A stretch of 64,000 bases of DNA, taken from Anatilimnocola floriformis (GTDB lineage Bacteria > Planctomycetota > Planctomycetia > Pirellulales > Pirellulaceae). The DNA lies in NCBI RefSeq assembly GCF_024256385.1, contig NZ_JAMLFW010000001.1, forward strand, positions 3,286,001-3,350,000, in the 5' to 3' direction. Made by a program: the position numbers and the translations under genes. Shown in pieces: positions 40,001-45,370 of the stretch. Under the pieces are notes generated by a model. That model had not been told where the DNA came from, ran no database searches, and was given only the letters and a program-made list of their open reading frames with translations. The number at the start of each line of letters is the position of its first letter. Positions within the stretch are counted from its first letter, which is position 1.

Positions 40001-42715
40001 ACCGACGAGCAGCGTCGATGCCTGCGATACGCCGTTGCTCACGCCAAGTCGCAGTGTCCCCTCGAGGATGGTGCCGGTCCCGGTGTAATCGTTCGTATTG
40101 CTCAGCAACCGCAACGCTCCCGGCCCGGCCTTCGACAAACCGCCGACGCCCGTTCCCGTGCCGGTCAGCGAAAGAACCGTCGCCGCGGTGCTCACATCAA
40201 AGCCGCCCGTACCGGCGTTAACGGTGTAGTTGCGGTTGTACGTGAAGTCGCCGCCCGAATAGCGCAAGAACCCGCCGCCGAATTGCAAGTTGGCGGCCAC
40301 ATTCGTCGCCGCGCCGATCGACGACGGCACGCCGCTGCCGTTGACCAGCGTGGCAGCCAACAACGTGCCGCCGTTGATCTGCGTCGGCCCGGCGTAGGTG
40401 TTGGCATTGTTGGTGAACTGCAGAATGCCGGTTTGCGTCTTGATCACGTTGCTGCTGGCAGCGCCACTGATCAAGTGGTTGATATCAACCTGGCCAGGAC
40501 CAGCCGTGTTGGGACCGACTTGAATCGTCAGATCGCCGGTCAGCGCGAGCGTGTTCGCCGCGTTGGTCATCCTGATCAAACCATCGGCGGTCGACTCGTT
40601 GTTGAAAATGATCGTGCCGGTCGTGGGCAACGTCACAGGTCCCGCCAGCACGAGCGAAAAGGCGCCGGTCGCGCGGCTGACAATCTTCGAACCGCTGGTC
40701 ATCGTGATCGGATTGTTCACCGTCATCGTGGCCGAGTTCGACACCAGTCCAAACTGCCCCGCGTTGAGCAAACTGATCGGCGCGGTCGCGGCAACGCCGC
40801 CGACAGCCTCAACATTGGTGCTCGCACCGAAGAACATCCGCGTTCCATCGATGGTGAGTTGCGTGAATTGATTCACGCCAGCCGTGTTGCCGTTGATAAT
40901 GACCGCGGGACCGATCAAGCCGTTCAGCAACAGCGGCGCAGCGCCGGAAATGCGGCCGCTCACCGTAATATTCTGCGTGCCCGCGTTGTTAATCGTGCCG
41001 CCAGCAGCGCCCAACGTAATGCCGCGATTGGCGGCCAAGTCGATCTGCGCAGCCGTCGCCGAATTGCGCAACGTGCCGCCGTTGAGCGTGATCAAATTGG
41101 CCGTGTGCGCCGTAGGTGTAATACCTAGTTGCCCGACCGCGGTGAGATTGAGCACCGATCCCGTCTCGACGGTCCAGCGCGCCGGAGTCGCGGCGACACC
41201 CAGATTCGCATTTTGTGTGAGGGTTACCACGCCCGGTCCGCTCACCGTGATGTTCGTGCCGTTGCCCCCCGTCAAATCGTTGGCCGCGTCGCTAAAGGTC
41301 AGCACGCTCGCCGCATCGGCAGTGGCGAACGTCACGCCGGCAGTGTTGGCAACCGTGACGATACCGTTCTCGCGCGCACCCGCGCCGCTGCCGCGAATCG
41401 TGCCGCCGTTGTTCAGCGTGATCGGCGCATTGTGAGTGACATTGTTAATGCCAAATGTCGCGCCAGTGTTGATGATGGTGTTGCCGGTTCCAGCCGCGTC
41501 GGCAGCGTCGATCTGCAGCATGCCGCCGTTGATCGTGTTCACGCCGGAGTAGCCCGTGCTCGCACCACTCAAAATCAGCGTGCCGGTTCCTTGTTTCGTC
41601 AAACCACCAGCGCCGAGCAGCAAACCAGAGAAGGTCGTGTTCGAGGCATTGCCGGCAGTCAGCGTTTGCCCGGTCGTGAGATTGACCGTGGGAGTCGTAT
41701 CGGTCGAGGCCAGCGAAGCGATCTGCTCGTTGAAGCCATTCAGGCTGAACGCAACACTGCCGGTCAGGCTCAAGGCCGTGGCGTTGGGAATGATATCGGC
41801 TGCGCCCAGGTTGTAGTTGTTGGTCGCGCCCGTTCCTTGTAACGAAATCAACGGCGTATTGAACGCAGCATCGAAGCTGCCGATCGTCGTGACGTCGCCG
41901 CCGTTGGTAATCACCGTCAGCGATGTCGTGGGGGTCGTGAAATCGACGGACTCGCCCAGCGTGCTGTTGATGCGCGTCATCCCGTCGCCGCTGACGTTAT
42001 CGCTGATCAAAACGGTTTCGGCGCCCCCCGTGAAAGTAAAACTACGAGTGCTCGCCGAGAGGTTATCGATGACAGGTTCCAGGCCCACGTACGTCAGCAG
42101 TCGGCCATCGACGGCGATCGAGCCGTCGTTGTCGTTGACAAACGAATAGTCCACGCTCTCGACGTCGCCGTTCTGCAGCACGATCTGATCGCCTGGATCG
42201 GTGCTATTCTGATCGCCGCCGTAGAAGAACATGCCTCCCGGCAGAATCGAATTGCCGTGCGAAAAATCCACCGTCAGCGTGTCGTCGCCAGCGCCGCCGA
42301 AGATGTGCAGTTGTTGCACGGGGATCGCGGATAGCGGAATGCTCAGCGTGTGCTGATCTGCAAGCAACACCGCGCCCGGGATCTGGTTGCTGGTGAAGGG
42401 AACGAGCGCATCGGTGACGAGCAGATTGCCCTCATCATCCTGGCGAACGAAGATCTGATTGTCGTGCTCGGAGCCGGTTGCCGAACGGACGACGAGTTTT
42501 CCCTGATGGTTGATAAACGCAACCGGATTCTCGAGCACCGGTGGTGAGTCTGGCGGCAGAATTTCTGGTCCGTCGTAGCCGTGCAGCACCAGCCGTGGTT
42601 CGAGCGATTCCAAAAATGCCCGGCGTTTTTTCGCCGTCGATTTCTGCCGTTCACACCGCTTTTTCTGCGATTCAGATACGAAACGGCCATACAGAGACCG
42701 GGAGAGGCTCAGCAT
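28076..42715 (-). CDS. Giant LEPR-XLL exoprotein with autotransporter-type beta-strand repeats and RTX calcium-binding repeats
   Basis: One uninterrupted 4879-residue frame. The N-terminus is basic with no classical signal and carries LEPRLVL at residues 38-44, the planctomycete LEPR-XLL motif. The body is low in Cys and rich in Gly, Thr, Asn and Val. I count ten motifs of the autotransporter-associated beta-strand type, such as GTLTKSGVGTATISGVNAYP and GALTKIGAGNLTLSGVNTYT, implying long beta-helices. Four larger modules begin LYV(D/N)D(D/Q)F...VDGD (see repeats). The C-terminus (about 28360-28840) has more than ten RTX-like nonapeptides, for example GGEGNDLLLGGDGNDVLIGG, then a tail of some 90 residues ending GMGSDELF. 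RTX repeats bind calcium and are typical of type I secretion substrates, so a secreted, surface-associated adhesin is the best inference. No secretion genes lie beside it. Confidence 0.9.
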   Translation of the reverse strand: MLSLSRSLYGRFVSESQKKRCERQKSTAKKRRAFLESLEPRLVLHGYDGPEILPPDSPPVLENPVAFINHQGKLVVRSATGSEHDNQIFVRQDDEGNLLVTDALVPFTSNQIPGAVLLADQHTLSIPLSAIPVQQLHIFGGAGDDTLTVDFSHGNSILPGGMFFYGGDQNSTDPGDQIVLQNGDVESVDYSFVNDNDGSIAVDGRLLTYVGLEPVIDNLSASTRSFTFTGGAETVLISDNVSGDGMTRINSTLGESVDFTTPTTSLTVITNGGDVTTIGSFDAAFNTPLISLQGTGATNNYNLGAADIIPNATALSLTGSVAFSLNGFNEQIASLASTDTTPTVNLTTGQTLTAGNASNTTFSGLLLGAGGLTKQGTGTLILSGASTGYSGVNTINGGMLQIDAADAAGTGNTIINTGATFGINNVTHNAPITLNNGGTIRGSGAGARENGIVTVANTAGVTFATADAASVLTFSDAANDLTGGNGTNITVSGPGVVTLTQNANLGVAATPARWTVETGSVLNLTAVGQLGITPTAHTANLITLNGGTLRNSATAAQIDLAANRGITLGAAGGTINNAGTQNITVSGRISGAAPLLLNGLIGPAVIINGNTAGVNQFTQLTIDGTRMFFGASTNVEAVGGVAATAPISLLNAGQFGLVSNSATMTVNNPITMTSGSKIVSRATGAFSLVLAGPVTLPTTGTIIFNNESTADGLIRMTNAANTLALTGDLTIQVGPNTAGPGQVDINHLISGAASSNVIKTQTGILQFTNNANTYAGPTQINGGTLLAATLVNGSGVPSSIGAATNVAANLQFGGGFLRYSGGDFTYNRNYTVNAGTGGFDVSTAATVLSLTGTGTGVGGLSKAGPGALRLLSNTNDYTGTGTILEGTLRLGVSNGVSQASTLLVGGGTTVGTFDMATFDQTLAGFGSNSNSTSNNIATVNAGRTLTVNGNVVISNNADNASTNLVMNGGGSLEVTGATFFVGQNTGGTNISSRASLDLSALASFTATMSTSLVVQQSGDNDATHVASLRLSDTANTITTPTLTVGGSNTAGVNLLILGAGTNVFNANTFGVGTGGRDSGSVTFASPTNGTLTVRNQAGTGAATFNMGQGAATTGIDGSNTFDMRGHNVDLLFGVASIATQPRSSNFTNIFSFDTGTLTMTSLTLGTESGDTAGNGTGPRVQTATMNLGGGTVTITNGITSMGSIGGTGFTDATKPRNVTANLNISGGTVNIGATSGNSITMATLNVTGTTNTAALNSTANVNITGGSVTLAGNIVKGTLGGTSTGGVTAAANVNVSGGLLDMGAKTIGAAANQVTMTFTGGELRSLADLNGGGTLTKSGVGTATISGVNAYPGPTLVTGGTLLENSTSMVSATTAQTGTTLGGTGIVGPVTIAAGAIHAPGLSTPGYHAVVGNYVVNGALQIQIATPAGLTPGVDQDQIKVLLGSVTIDPAATLSVTYSGTPGTFNGVNGQQYILIDNDGSTPADTAGTFAGLPEGATIVVDGKSMTLSYVGGDGNDVVLRATAGPAVTMLYVDDDFPVSGTVDGDAEAPGMQSATMGVTAFTSLGAALAVYPTYAGQIILNGGTYAAANVSGGNGVSIRLVQDLNTVPNELDVTLASFTGDANDVIITRNYSLANSNLIIGAGTVNGPIYGAGNVTKNTTGTLALNAANQYLGSTTITEGTVTTGVDNALPTTTALTVGTGTTAGTLNLGTFNQTVASLASTNNAAAANTITVGAGRTFTVNGNVTIGSNTATSQTNLTINGGGTLAVNGANFIIGNNTAAAPSGTAARVDLSALAAVNLTMTGVITIQGDGDNRPAAVAELLLSNTANTLIAPTITIGASATGAQNRLTLGNGTNVLRTNTLNIGTGSRDGGRIDFAGATGSVVIRNQVGTGRATFNMGTGTVNTGVTANNLFNVTGHNADLLLGVVSIGTQSRGVAWTNVFSFDTGTLDVTSMTIGTRGSETGNGANIPRVSDVTVNLGGGTVNIANGITLGSIAGSGYTVVAQPHTVNATLNISGGNVNIGATSGTSITMGALNITGTTNVAALTTNATLNITGGTTTLAGNIIRGAFAGTSTGALVANPLVNVAGGTLNLSGNSIGTSALPMNFTLASGTLQNLAQYNDGAVVSKTGAGTATIAGVNAYTGATTVVGGTLNVTGTMVSAPTVQTGATLTGTGTTGLLTVDAGGTHAPGTNVGTTTVNGNYVENGALQIQIGSVSGATAGTDYDQVRILSSGSVTIGAGATLVVSYTGAAGTFNPTAGNSYVLINNDGTSPADTVGTFSGLAEGATVTVDGRALILSYIGGDGNDVVLTVPAPTVLYVDDDFPASGTVDGDLETAGTQTATMGTTAFQSIVALLAANPTFAGTIVVNGGVYASALLAGGGNVTLRLVQDLTNNELNVQFNDLSGAAGDAIITRFNNVANAGLIVTQGTFNGVISGSGTLSKINATQVELLGVNTYTGATTVTGGTLRMTGSNIPSATTVQTGATLTGAGTTGPVTVNAGGVHQPGVGTAVGFANVQGNYVQNGGLTIEISSINGTTAGTNYDQVRVTGTGSVALGGTLTVNYTGAAGTFNPTVGATYVLIDNDGTAAADTTGAFTGIADGSFVIVDGKALQINYHGGDGNDVVLVAPNITTLYVNDQFTTGNVDGDLETAGTQTATVGVNAFASIAAALAAYPGFAGTIVVNGGVYASALLAGGGNVTLRLVQDLVAGGADLNVQFNDLSGDAGDAIVTRFNNAANANLIVAQGTFNGVISGAGSVTKTTAGVLDLLGVNTFTGATTVSGGTLRVTGSNIPSATTVQTGATLTGAGTTGPVTVNAGGVHQPGVGTAVGFGNVQGNYVQNGGLTIEISSIAGTTAGTDFDQLRITGSGSLTLGGTSTLTVNYTGTPGTFNPTVGSIYRIIDNDGSAAADTTGTFNGLAEGTTVTVDGKPMQIQYHAGDGNDVVLVALAPIAALYVDDDFPASGVVDGDRETPGVQSATMGTTAFQSLAALFTALPGYAGVIIVNGGDYSATPAALAGGGDVTLRLVQDLTLGEVDVILGALTGSAGDQIVTRFLNAANANLIVTSGSFPGVISGSGSVIKNGTGTVTLSGANTFTSAAIINGGVLSVADVANSGAASHLGSGNSVTISGNSVLQFTGGAADAMNRTINLTASAGASSPRIEVTNAAGDLQLTGTVAGGGQILGKIGAGALSFDTGSTTTIGTLYAAGGVTNIRGNAGVTAGQIGVGANPSFILGGGSGTLNVQGTATISTGTIHLGENNGGPAQTNFLNQSGGTVTVTGNSTENAGIRLGHWGNETSTYTLSGGTLQLTDPTADIAIATDGDGTFSQTGGILNVPGIMVDHRNATGNASFSITGGTSTIGARGLRIADSTTSTIAGTANVTASSIAIGQFVNSSLSIGGSAAVNVSGAVTLGTAGTIGGDLTITSTGVISFGALRVGRGTATINGANVTSTGVVVVGSNRSDEIAGMTTGSTASGVLNVSAGSLTAAGILMGNADGGTVTGTINQTGGTVTTTGDAGEGNGVRMGHYPQATTFYNLSNGTLNVNGGFALSTATDGTGTFLQTGGTANATQIDLNSRAATAGNGTFTLNGGVFNLGNGGIVTDGGGGPYTANLGGGTLRATAGWSSILNFNLTNAVGPAIIDTNGFNVALSGVLSGAGALTKIGAGNLTLSGVNTYTGATNANAGVLQLSGGAAVFDTAGAVNVGLGGTVQLLANETVSSYAGAGDNVGTNDSTLALGAFTLTTTAGAAIANVTTSGGSIVAGTSITDADDDNNVTGTSIVLQAATGVGTSADPIETTLANVEAAGGSGGVFLANTGNLIIGGVSALVGVSATASDVNLSATGSLTVNETVSTTTSGNVTLSTIDAAGVGQDIVLTAAVNVNSAGAIVLNAGDNATLAGNLVSATTTTVNIDVGVADAGVGGVFALTGTITAPSGAVLNGNGDNDTFNLAPQANAAVTVNGLAPHMTLTGDILNLDLSATTSRQLTLGSIGSGVWTLNSPLKSVTYTSIEEMNANAPFHLSLDANLAAWGNTGVPDLITLRRSGANLVVERTGSAAVPDNDDVGVIFQGASAQIQSFTYLGSSDDDTLTVSDVGGLPTFAGSAPSIPDNANLAGVGSVLLDGNGGADKLLFNLTGASAALSYAIGNGTGATGNEGEVLVASGAASLQAYFVRTESAERTGTGATPGALQIIGDSAANVIGINGSGANTIVSATGYTPLTFSGNNFGSIAIDGLANADTIDLASFGSGQTNNPSVTLIGNTGNDTIRVFSTSGNTGTVTLIGGTGNDSFVLQSAAGGPDDDIVGPVIVDGTDGSLAANNDTLTIIDTADSTGDTVLINAVNPTASADYRVEGVNAATGDDVIFRNIDTLNYTGTTGNDTIDAQFVNTNPAHDLSIVSLSGWLGADQFLLFTSDQQGGTGPTPTATASSVSTIALYGDAPGNPNAGDGNDVFGATAPGIVGTGSGNAGLTVADSVRGIRPSASTAITIDGGQPTAPIGTIGDSVGDVLNLDLSGVPLGSSFVLATLSGVIASPGLQPLNYTQIEDLNFITNHQLLNLQLGDTLVRGSSGPDTIIFSLNPSPTQPNGVRVRLNTTFVDFPMNGKTLTYAGDANDYVTHSNVTFPMEIHGENGDDYISGGMGNDFIVGGLGNDQINASGGDNIVIGDEELTGTLPLAQDSAIGGNDILSALGGNDVFYGGGGNDQVSAGGGNDYVYGGEGDDTVDGSTGDDRLYGSGGNDILSGAVGNDLLSGGEGNDLLLGGDGNDVLIGGGGADNMNGNAGDDLLISGRLANESSSWTSQAVNATFGAALYSRSTDNDAALLILLNQWSSTNDRSSLAAITSDAIFDQVWGYTGNDDFSVSAGEAQDFNANGMGSDELF
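28360..28840 (-). repeat. RTX-type nonapeptide repeat array (C-terminal part of giant protein)
   Basis: The encoded segment repeats GGxGxDxLx units, such as GGMGNDFIVGGLGNDQI and GGGGNDQVSAGGGNDYVYGG. It also contains GGNDILSGAVGNDLLSGG. In this family each turn binds calcium and folds a parallel beta-roll after secretion. The array is interrupted once by a 20-residue insert (DEELTGTLPLAQDSAIG). Confidence 0.85.
33850..35757 (-). repeat. Two tandem near-identical ~950-bp modules inside the giant gene
   Basis: The modules begin at the LYVDDDF-type codons near 35757 and 34815 and end near 33850. Their protein segments are almost the same: GTIVVNGGVYASALLAGGGN, RLVQDL, QGTFNGVISG, and GGVHQPGVGTAVGF are shared word for word. 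The DNA is also very similar (for example 34190-34400 against about 35145-35355), mostly with third-position changes. Related but more diverged modules start near 38125 and 33850, making four in all. Confidence 0.85.
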
Positions 42716-42976
42716 TGGAGAGGTACCGAGATGGGAGAGGGCAAATCTGGAGGAGTACTACGGCCCCCGCCGCACAAACAGCTGTGGTTCCCCGTTCCTG
42801 AGACCAAGCCTGTCCTACCGCTGCGCTGGCGGAATCTGTAGTAATTGTGAGGAGTATAGCGACAGCCTAACGAGAAATCCAACATTCGACGGCATTTTTC
42901 GCTGCCGAACCGTCACTGGATCTGGCTATGCTTCGCGGACCGCCAGAAATGCGATCCTGAGATAAGAAGCGAGGCT
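42716..42976. other. Gap between pyrH and the giant gene
   Basis: About 260 bases between the end of pyrH and the giant gene, both on the minus strand. It contains the purine/pyrimidine-rich leader of the giant gene and the probable promoter. No gene, repeat or terminator is convincing here. Confidence 0.4.
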
Positions 42977-43708
42977 CTACGAAGCCTTGTTGCTGATCAG
43001 CGTGCCGACTTTTTCGCCGCCGACAGCCCGGGCGATGTTACCCGCTTTGCGGTAATTGAAGACCAGAATCGGCATGTTGTGTTCCATGCAGTGAGCGATG
43101 GCCGTGCTGTCCATCACCCGCAGGTTCTGCTCGCGAACCGCGTTGTAAGTCAGCTCGCTGTAGAGCATCGCGTGCGGATTGCGTTCGGGATCGTCGCTGT
43201 ACACCCCATCAACCTTCGTGGCCTTCATCAGAATCTGGGCTTCGAGCTCCATGGCGCGCTGCGCGGCAGCCGTGTCGGTAGTCACGAACGGACTTCCCGT
43301 ACCAGCGGCGAGAATCACGATCCGACCTTTTTCCAGATGCCGTTTGGCGCGGCGGCGGATGTAAGGTTCGGCGACGCCATCCATGCGAATGGCCGTCATC
43401 GCGCGGGTCTGGCAACCGATGCTTTCGAGCGCATCTTGCAGGGCCAGAGCATTGATCACCGTGGCCAACATGCCCATGTAATGAGCGGTTGGCTCTTGAA
43501 TGCCGGTGCGAGCCCCTTTGAACTGCGAGCCGCGCAGTATATTTCCTCCCCCCACCACCAGGCCGATCTGGCAACCCAGATCGTAGGCTTGCTTTACCTG
43601 GCCGGCGATATGCACGACCTCTTCGACACCAATCCCCCGCTCACCGGCATGGCTGAGGCTTTCGCCAGAGAGCTTGAGAATGATTCGTTTGAAGGCGGCA
43701 GTGGCCAT
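42977..43708 (-). CDS. pyrH: UMP kinase PyrH
   Basis: PyrH phosphorylates UMP to UDP in pyrimidine nucleotide synthesis. The 243-residue product has the amino-acid-kinase fold: [20 protein letters not shown] at the N-terminus, [17 protein letters not shown] near 48, and [20 protein letters not shown] near 93. It also has [20 protein letters not shown] with [20 protein letters not shown] near 120-152, and [17 protein letters not shown] near 158. Length matches bacterial PyrH. In many bacteria pyrH follows rpsB and tsf; here it instead follows a hyper-acidic ORF and scpB on the same strand. Confidence 0.97.
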   Translation of the reverse strand: MATAAFKRIILKLSGESLSHAGERGIGVEEVVHIAGQVKQAYDLGCQIGLVVGGGNILRGSQFKGARTGIQEPTAHYMGMLATVINALALQDALESIGCQTRAMTAIRMDGVAEPYIRRRAKRHLEKGRIVILAAGTGSPFVTTDTAAAQRAMELEAQILMKATKVDGVYSDDPERNPHAMLYSELTYNAVREQNLRVMDSTAIAHCMEHNMPILVFNYRKAGNIARAVGGEKVGTLISNKAS

Positions 43709-43766
43709 AGGTAGAGATGAAGGTTTGAAGCGAGGAAGGAATGAAGAGAATCAGTAAACTGCACTG

Positions 43767-43795
43767 GCGATGAAGGCTCTTCGTCCCTTCATCGC
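43767..43795. other. 10-bp inverted repeat between the acidic ORF and pyrH
   Basis: GCGATGAAGG at 43767-43776 and CCTTCATCGC at 43786-43795 pair perfectly with a nine-base loop. On the plus side it is followed by TTTGTCTCTTC, on the minus side by no T tract. It lies in the intercistronic gap and could be a processing hairpin or a weak terminator. Confidence 0.4.
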
Positions 43796-43817
43796 TTTGT
43801 CTCTTCTTCCCTGCTAG

Positions 43818-44225
43818 TTAGGCCCAATCGCCCCCAGCTTCCTCTTCTTCCTCTTCATCTTCGTCGTCGTCCCAATCTTCATCGTCTTCTTCATCGTCCT
43901 CGTCGTCTTCCTCATCCTCATCATCGAAGTCTTCGTCGTCGACTTCTTCCCATTCGTCGTCGAAGTCTTCATCGGCGTCGTCGTCGTCGAGGTCGTCATC
44001 GTCCTCGTCGTCTTCTTCATCTTCTTCTAGTTCTTCGAGGTCGTCCTCTTCGTCGTCATCATCATCATCGACGTCTTCGTCCTCGAAATCCTCGTCTTCA
44101 TCTTCCAGTCGCGGCGACACGGCGGTCTGCGACTGGACGATGGTCCGGGCCTTCCAGTCGGCGGCTTCTTCTTCGCCCAGCCAGAATCGATCCGGGGTCA
44201 AAACACTCACGGCGAACTCCTTCAT
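43818..44225 (-). CDS. Hyper-acidic Asp/Glu-repeat protein
   Basis: The 135-residue product (start ATG at 44225) begins with an ordinary segment of about 45 residues, MKEFAVSVLTPDRFWLGEEE then AADWKARTIVQSQTAVSPRL. After that it consists almost only of Asp and Glu with a few Trp, Phe and Leu, for example DEDEDFEDEDVDDDDDDEED. The ordinary N-terminus, with aromatic residues, and the short gap (19 bases) after scpB suggest a true gene. Such tails often mimic nucleic acid or bind basic proteins; that is inference. The DNA is built of GAC/GAT/GAA/GAG runs, so replication slippage may change its length between strains. Confidence 0.65.
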   Translation of the reverse strand: MKEFAVSVLTPDRFWLGEEEAADWKARTIVQSQTAVSPRLEDEDEDFEDEDVDDDDDDEEDDLEELEEDEEDDEDDDDLDDDDADEDFDDEWEEVDDEDFDDEDEEDDEDDEEDDEDWDDDEDEEEEEEAGGDWA

Positions 44226-44244
44226 GTGATGATACGAATGACTG

Positions 44245-45105
44245 CTACGTTGATTCGGTGTACGGTTCATCGGTTGCTGGTGAGAAAGAATCGACAGGCA
44301 AAGGCAGGTTTGGGTTCGCCGTCGCAAGGTGTTGCTGCGGCGACGTTTCCAAGCTGGCCGCCGCCCAGGCTCGCATTTCACGAGCCCGTGGGAGGTCGTC
44401 TAAATTCACCAGTCCGAATAATTGGAGGAACCGTTTGGTTGTGTTGTATAAGTAAGGTCGGCCTAGTTCTTCGCTGCGCGAGCCGATGCGAACGAGGTCT
44501 CGTTCCATCAGTTGGCGAATCACTTCGCCGCAGTTCACCCCGCGAATGGCCTCAATATCGGCCCGCGGAGTTGGTTGACGATAGGCAATTACCGCTAGCG
44601 TTTCCAGGGCGGGTGCCGACAATCTTAACTCCGGCGGCACGTGCCCCAGCCGACGCAGCCAGGAACTGAACAACCGGCGGGTCATCAGCTGAAAACCGCC
44701 AGCCACTTGTTCCACGCGAAAAGCCCTGCCGAGCCGATCGTAGTGTTCGTTCAAGTGGCGGATTAGTGTACGGGCTTCGCTGCCATCCGCCAAGTTGGCG
44801 TATTGGGCCAATTTTCGAGTATTTAAGGGCTCGCGGGCCAAAAATAAGACCGCCTCGAGCCGTTGCCTGGCGGCTTGCCGCAAGTCGCCTGTTTCTGCCG
44901 CCGCAATCTCAGTCAAAACGCCGTCAGCTAGGACAGGCCGGGCCGCGATAGGTTCACTCTTCCACGCCTGGGGAGCACGATACCGCGCAGCCATGCTCTG
45001 CAGTTGAATGGCTGGAATGGAAGAGGTCAGGCGCATCTCGATGTTCAGCTCCGCTGCGACTCTTTCAGCTCCGCTGTGTCTTACAGGCAAGATAAGCGGG
45101 AACAA
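44245..45105 (-). CDS. scpB: Chromosome segregation and condensation protein ScpB
   Basis: ScpB is the winged-helix subunit of the SMC-ScpA-ScpB condensin. The 286-residue product has an N-terminal extension of about 75 residues, then the first winged-helix domain (LRQAARQRLEAVLFLAREPL then NTRKLAQYANL), a linker with LIRHLNEHYDRLGRAFRVEQ, and the characteristic VAGGFQLMTR. The second winged helix contains SAPALETLAVIAYRQPTPRA, then DIEAIRGVNCGEVIRQLMER and LGRPYLYNTTKRFLQLFGL. It is longer than typical ScpB (about 180-200 residues) at both ends. scpA is not visible. It is upstream of the acidic ORF and pyrH on the same strand. Confidence 0.93.
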   Translation of the reverse strand: MFPLILPVRHSGAERVAAELNIEMRLTSSIPAIQLQSMAARYRAPQAWKSEPIAARPVLADGVLTEIAAAETGDLRQAARQRLEAVLFLAREPLNTRKLAQYANLADGSEARTLIRHLNEHYDRLGRAFRVEQVAGGFQLMTRRLFSSWLRRLGHVPPELRLSAPALETLAVIAYRQPTPRADIEAIRGVNCGEVIRQLMERDLVRIGSRSEELGRPYLYNTTKRFLQLFGLVNLDDLPRAREMRAWAAASLETSPQQHLATANPNLPLPVDSFSPATDEPYTEST

Positions 45106-45215
45106 ACAACCCGGGCAAGACGGGGCAACCCGCCAATCTGCGGCCGAATGGGATGTGTCATTTTGTCGCGAGGCGGACGACTTTAAAGCAACCGATAACC
45201 CACCCGTTAGCAGGT

Positions 45216-45234
45216 GTTATAAAAGGTTATAGCC
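45216..45234 (-). promoter_or_regulatory. 19-bp motif with tandem TATAAC, copy 2
   Basis: On the minus strand this reads GGCTATAACCTTTTATAAC, identical to 20428-20446. It lies about 110 bases upstream of the scpB start in the sense orientation. Nearby are two AACCTGTT boxes: CAACCTGTTG at 45254-45263 and the palindrome ATAACCTGTTAT at 45297-45308. Confidence 0.5.
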
Positions 45235-45370
45235 AAACCACAATAATTCGTCGCAACCTGTTGAACAGTATCGCGTTACGTAGAAATGAAAATGTAATAA
45301 CCTGTTATAAAAACCGACGCCTGCGGCGCGCTGTGATGACGAGCGGGGTTGATCGCCGCTTCTTGGTCGG

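Noticed and set aside
28316-41842. Long antisense frames within the giant gene (for example 28316-30217, 30653-32407, 32684-34453, 34859-37141, 39956-41128)
   Set aside because: They are Arg/Val/Ala-rich, repetitive and have no domains. They arise because the sense strand uses GC-rich third positions in Gly/Thr/Asn/Val repeats. The sense frame has LEPR-XLL, beta-strand and RTX motifs throughout.
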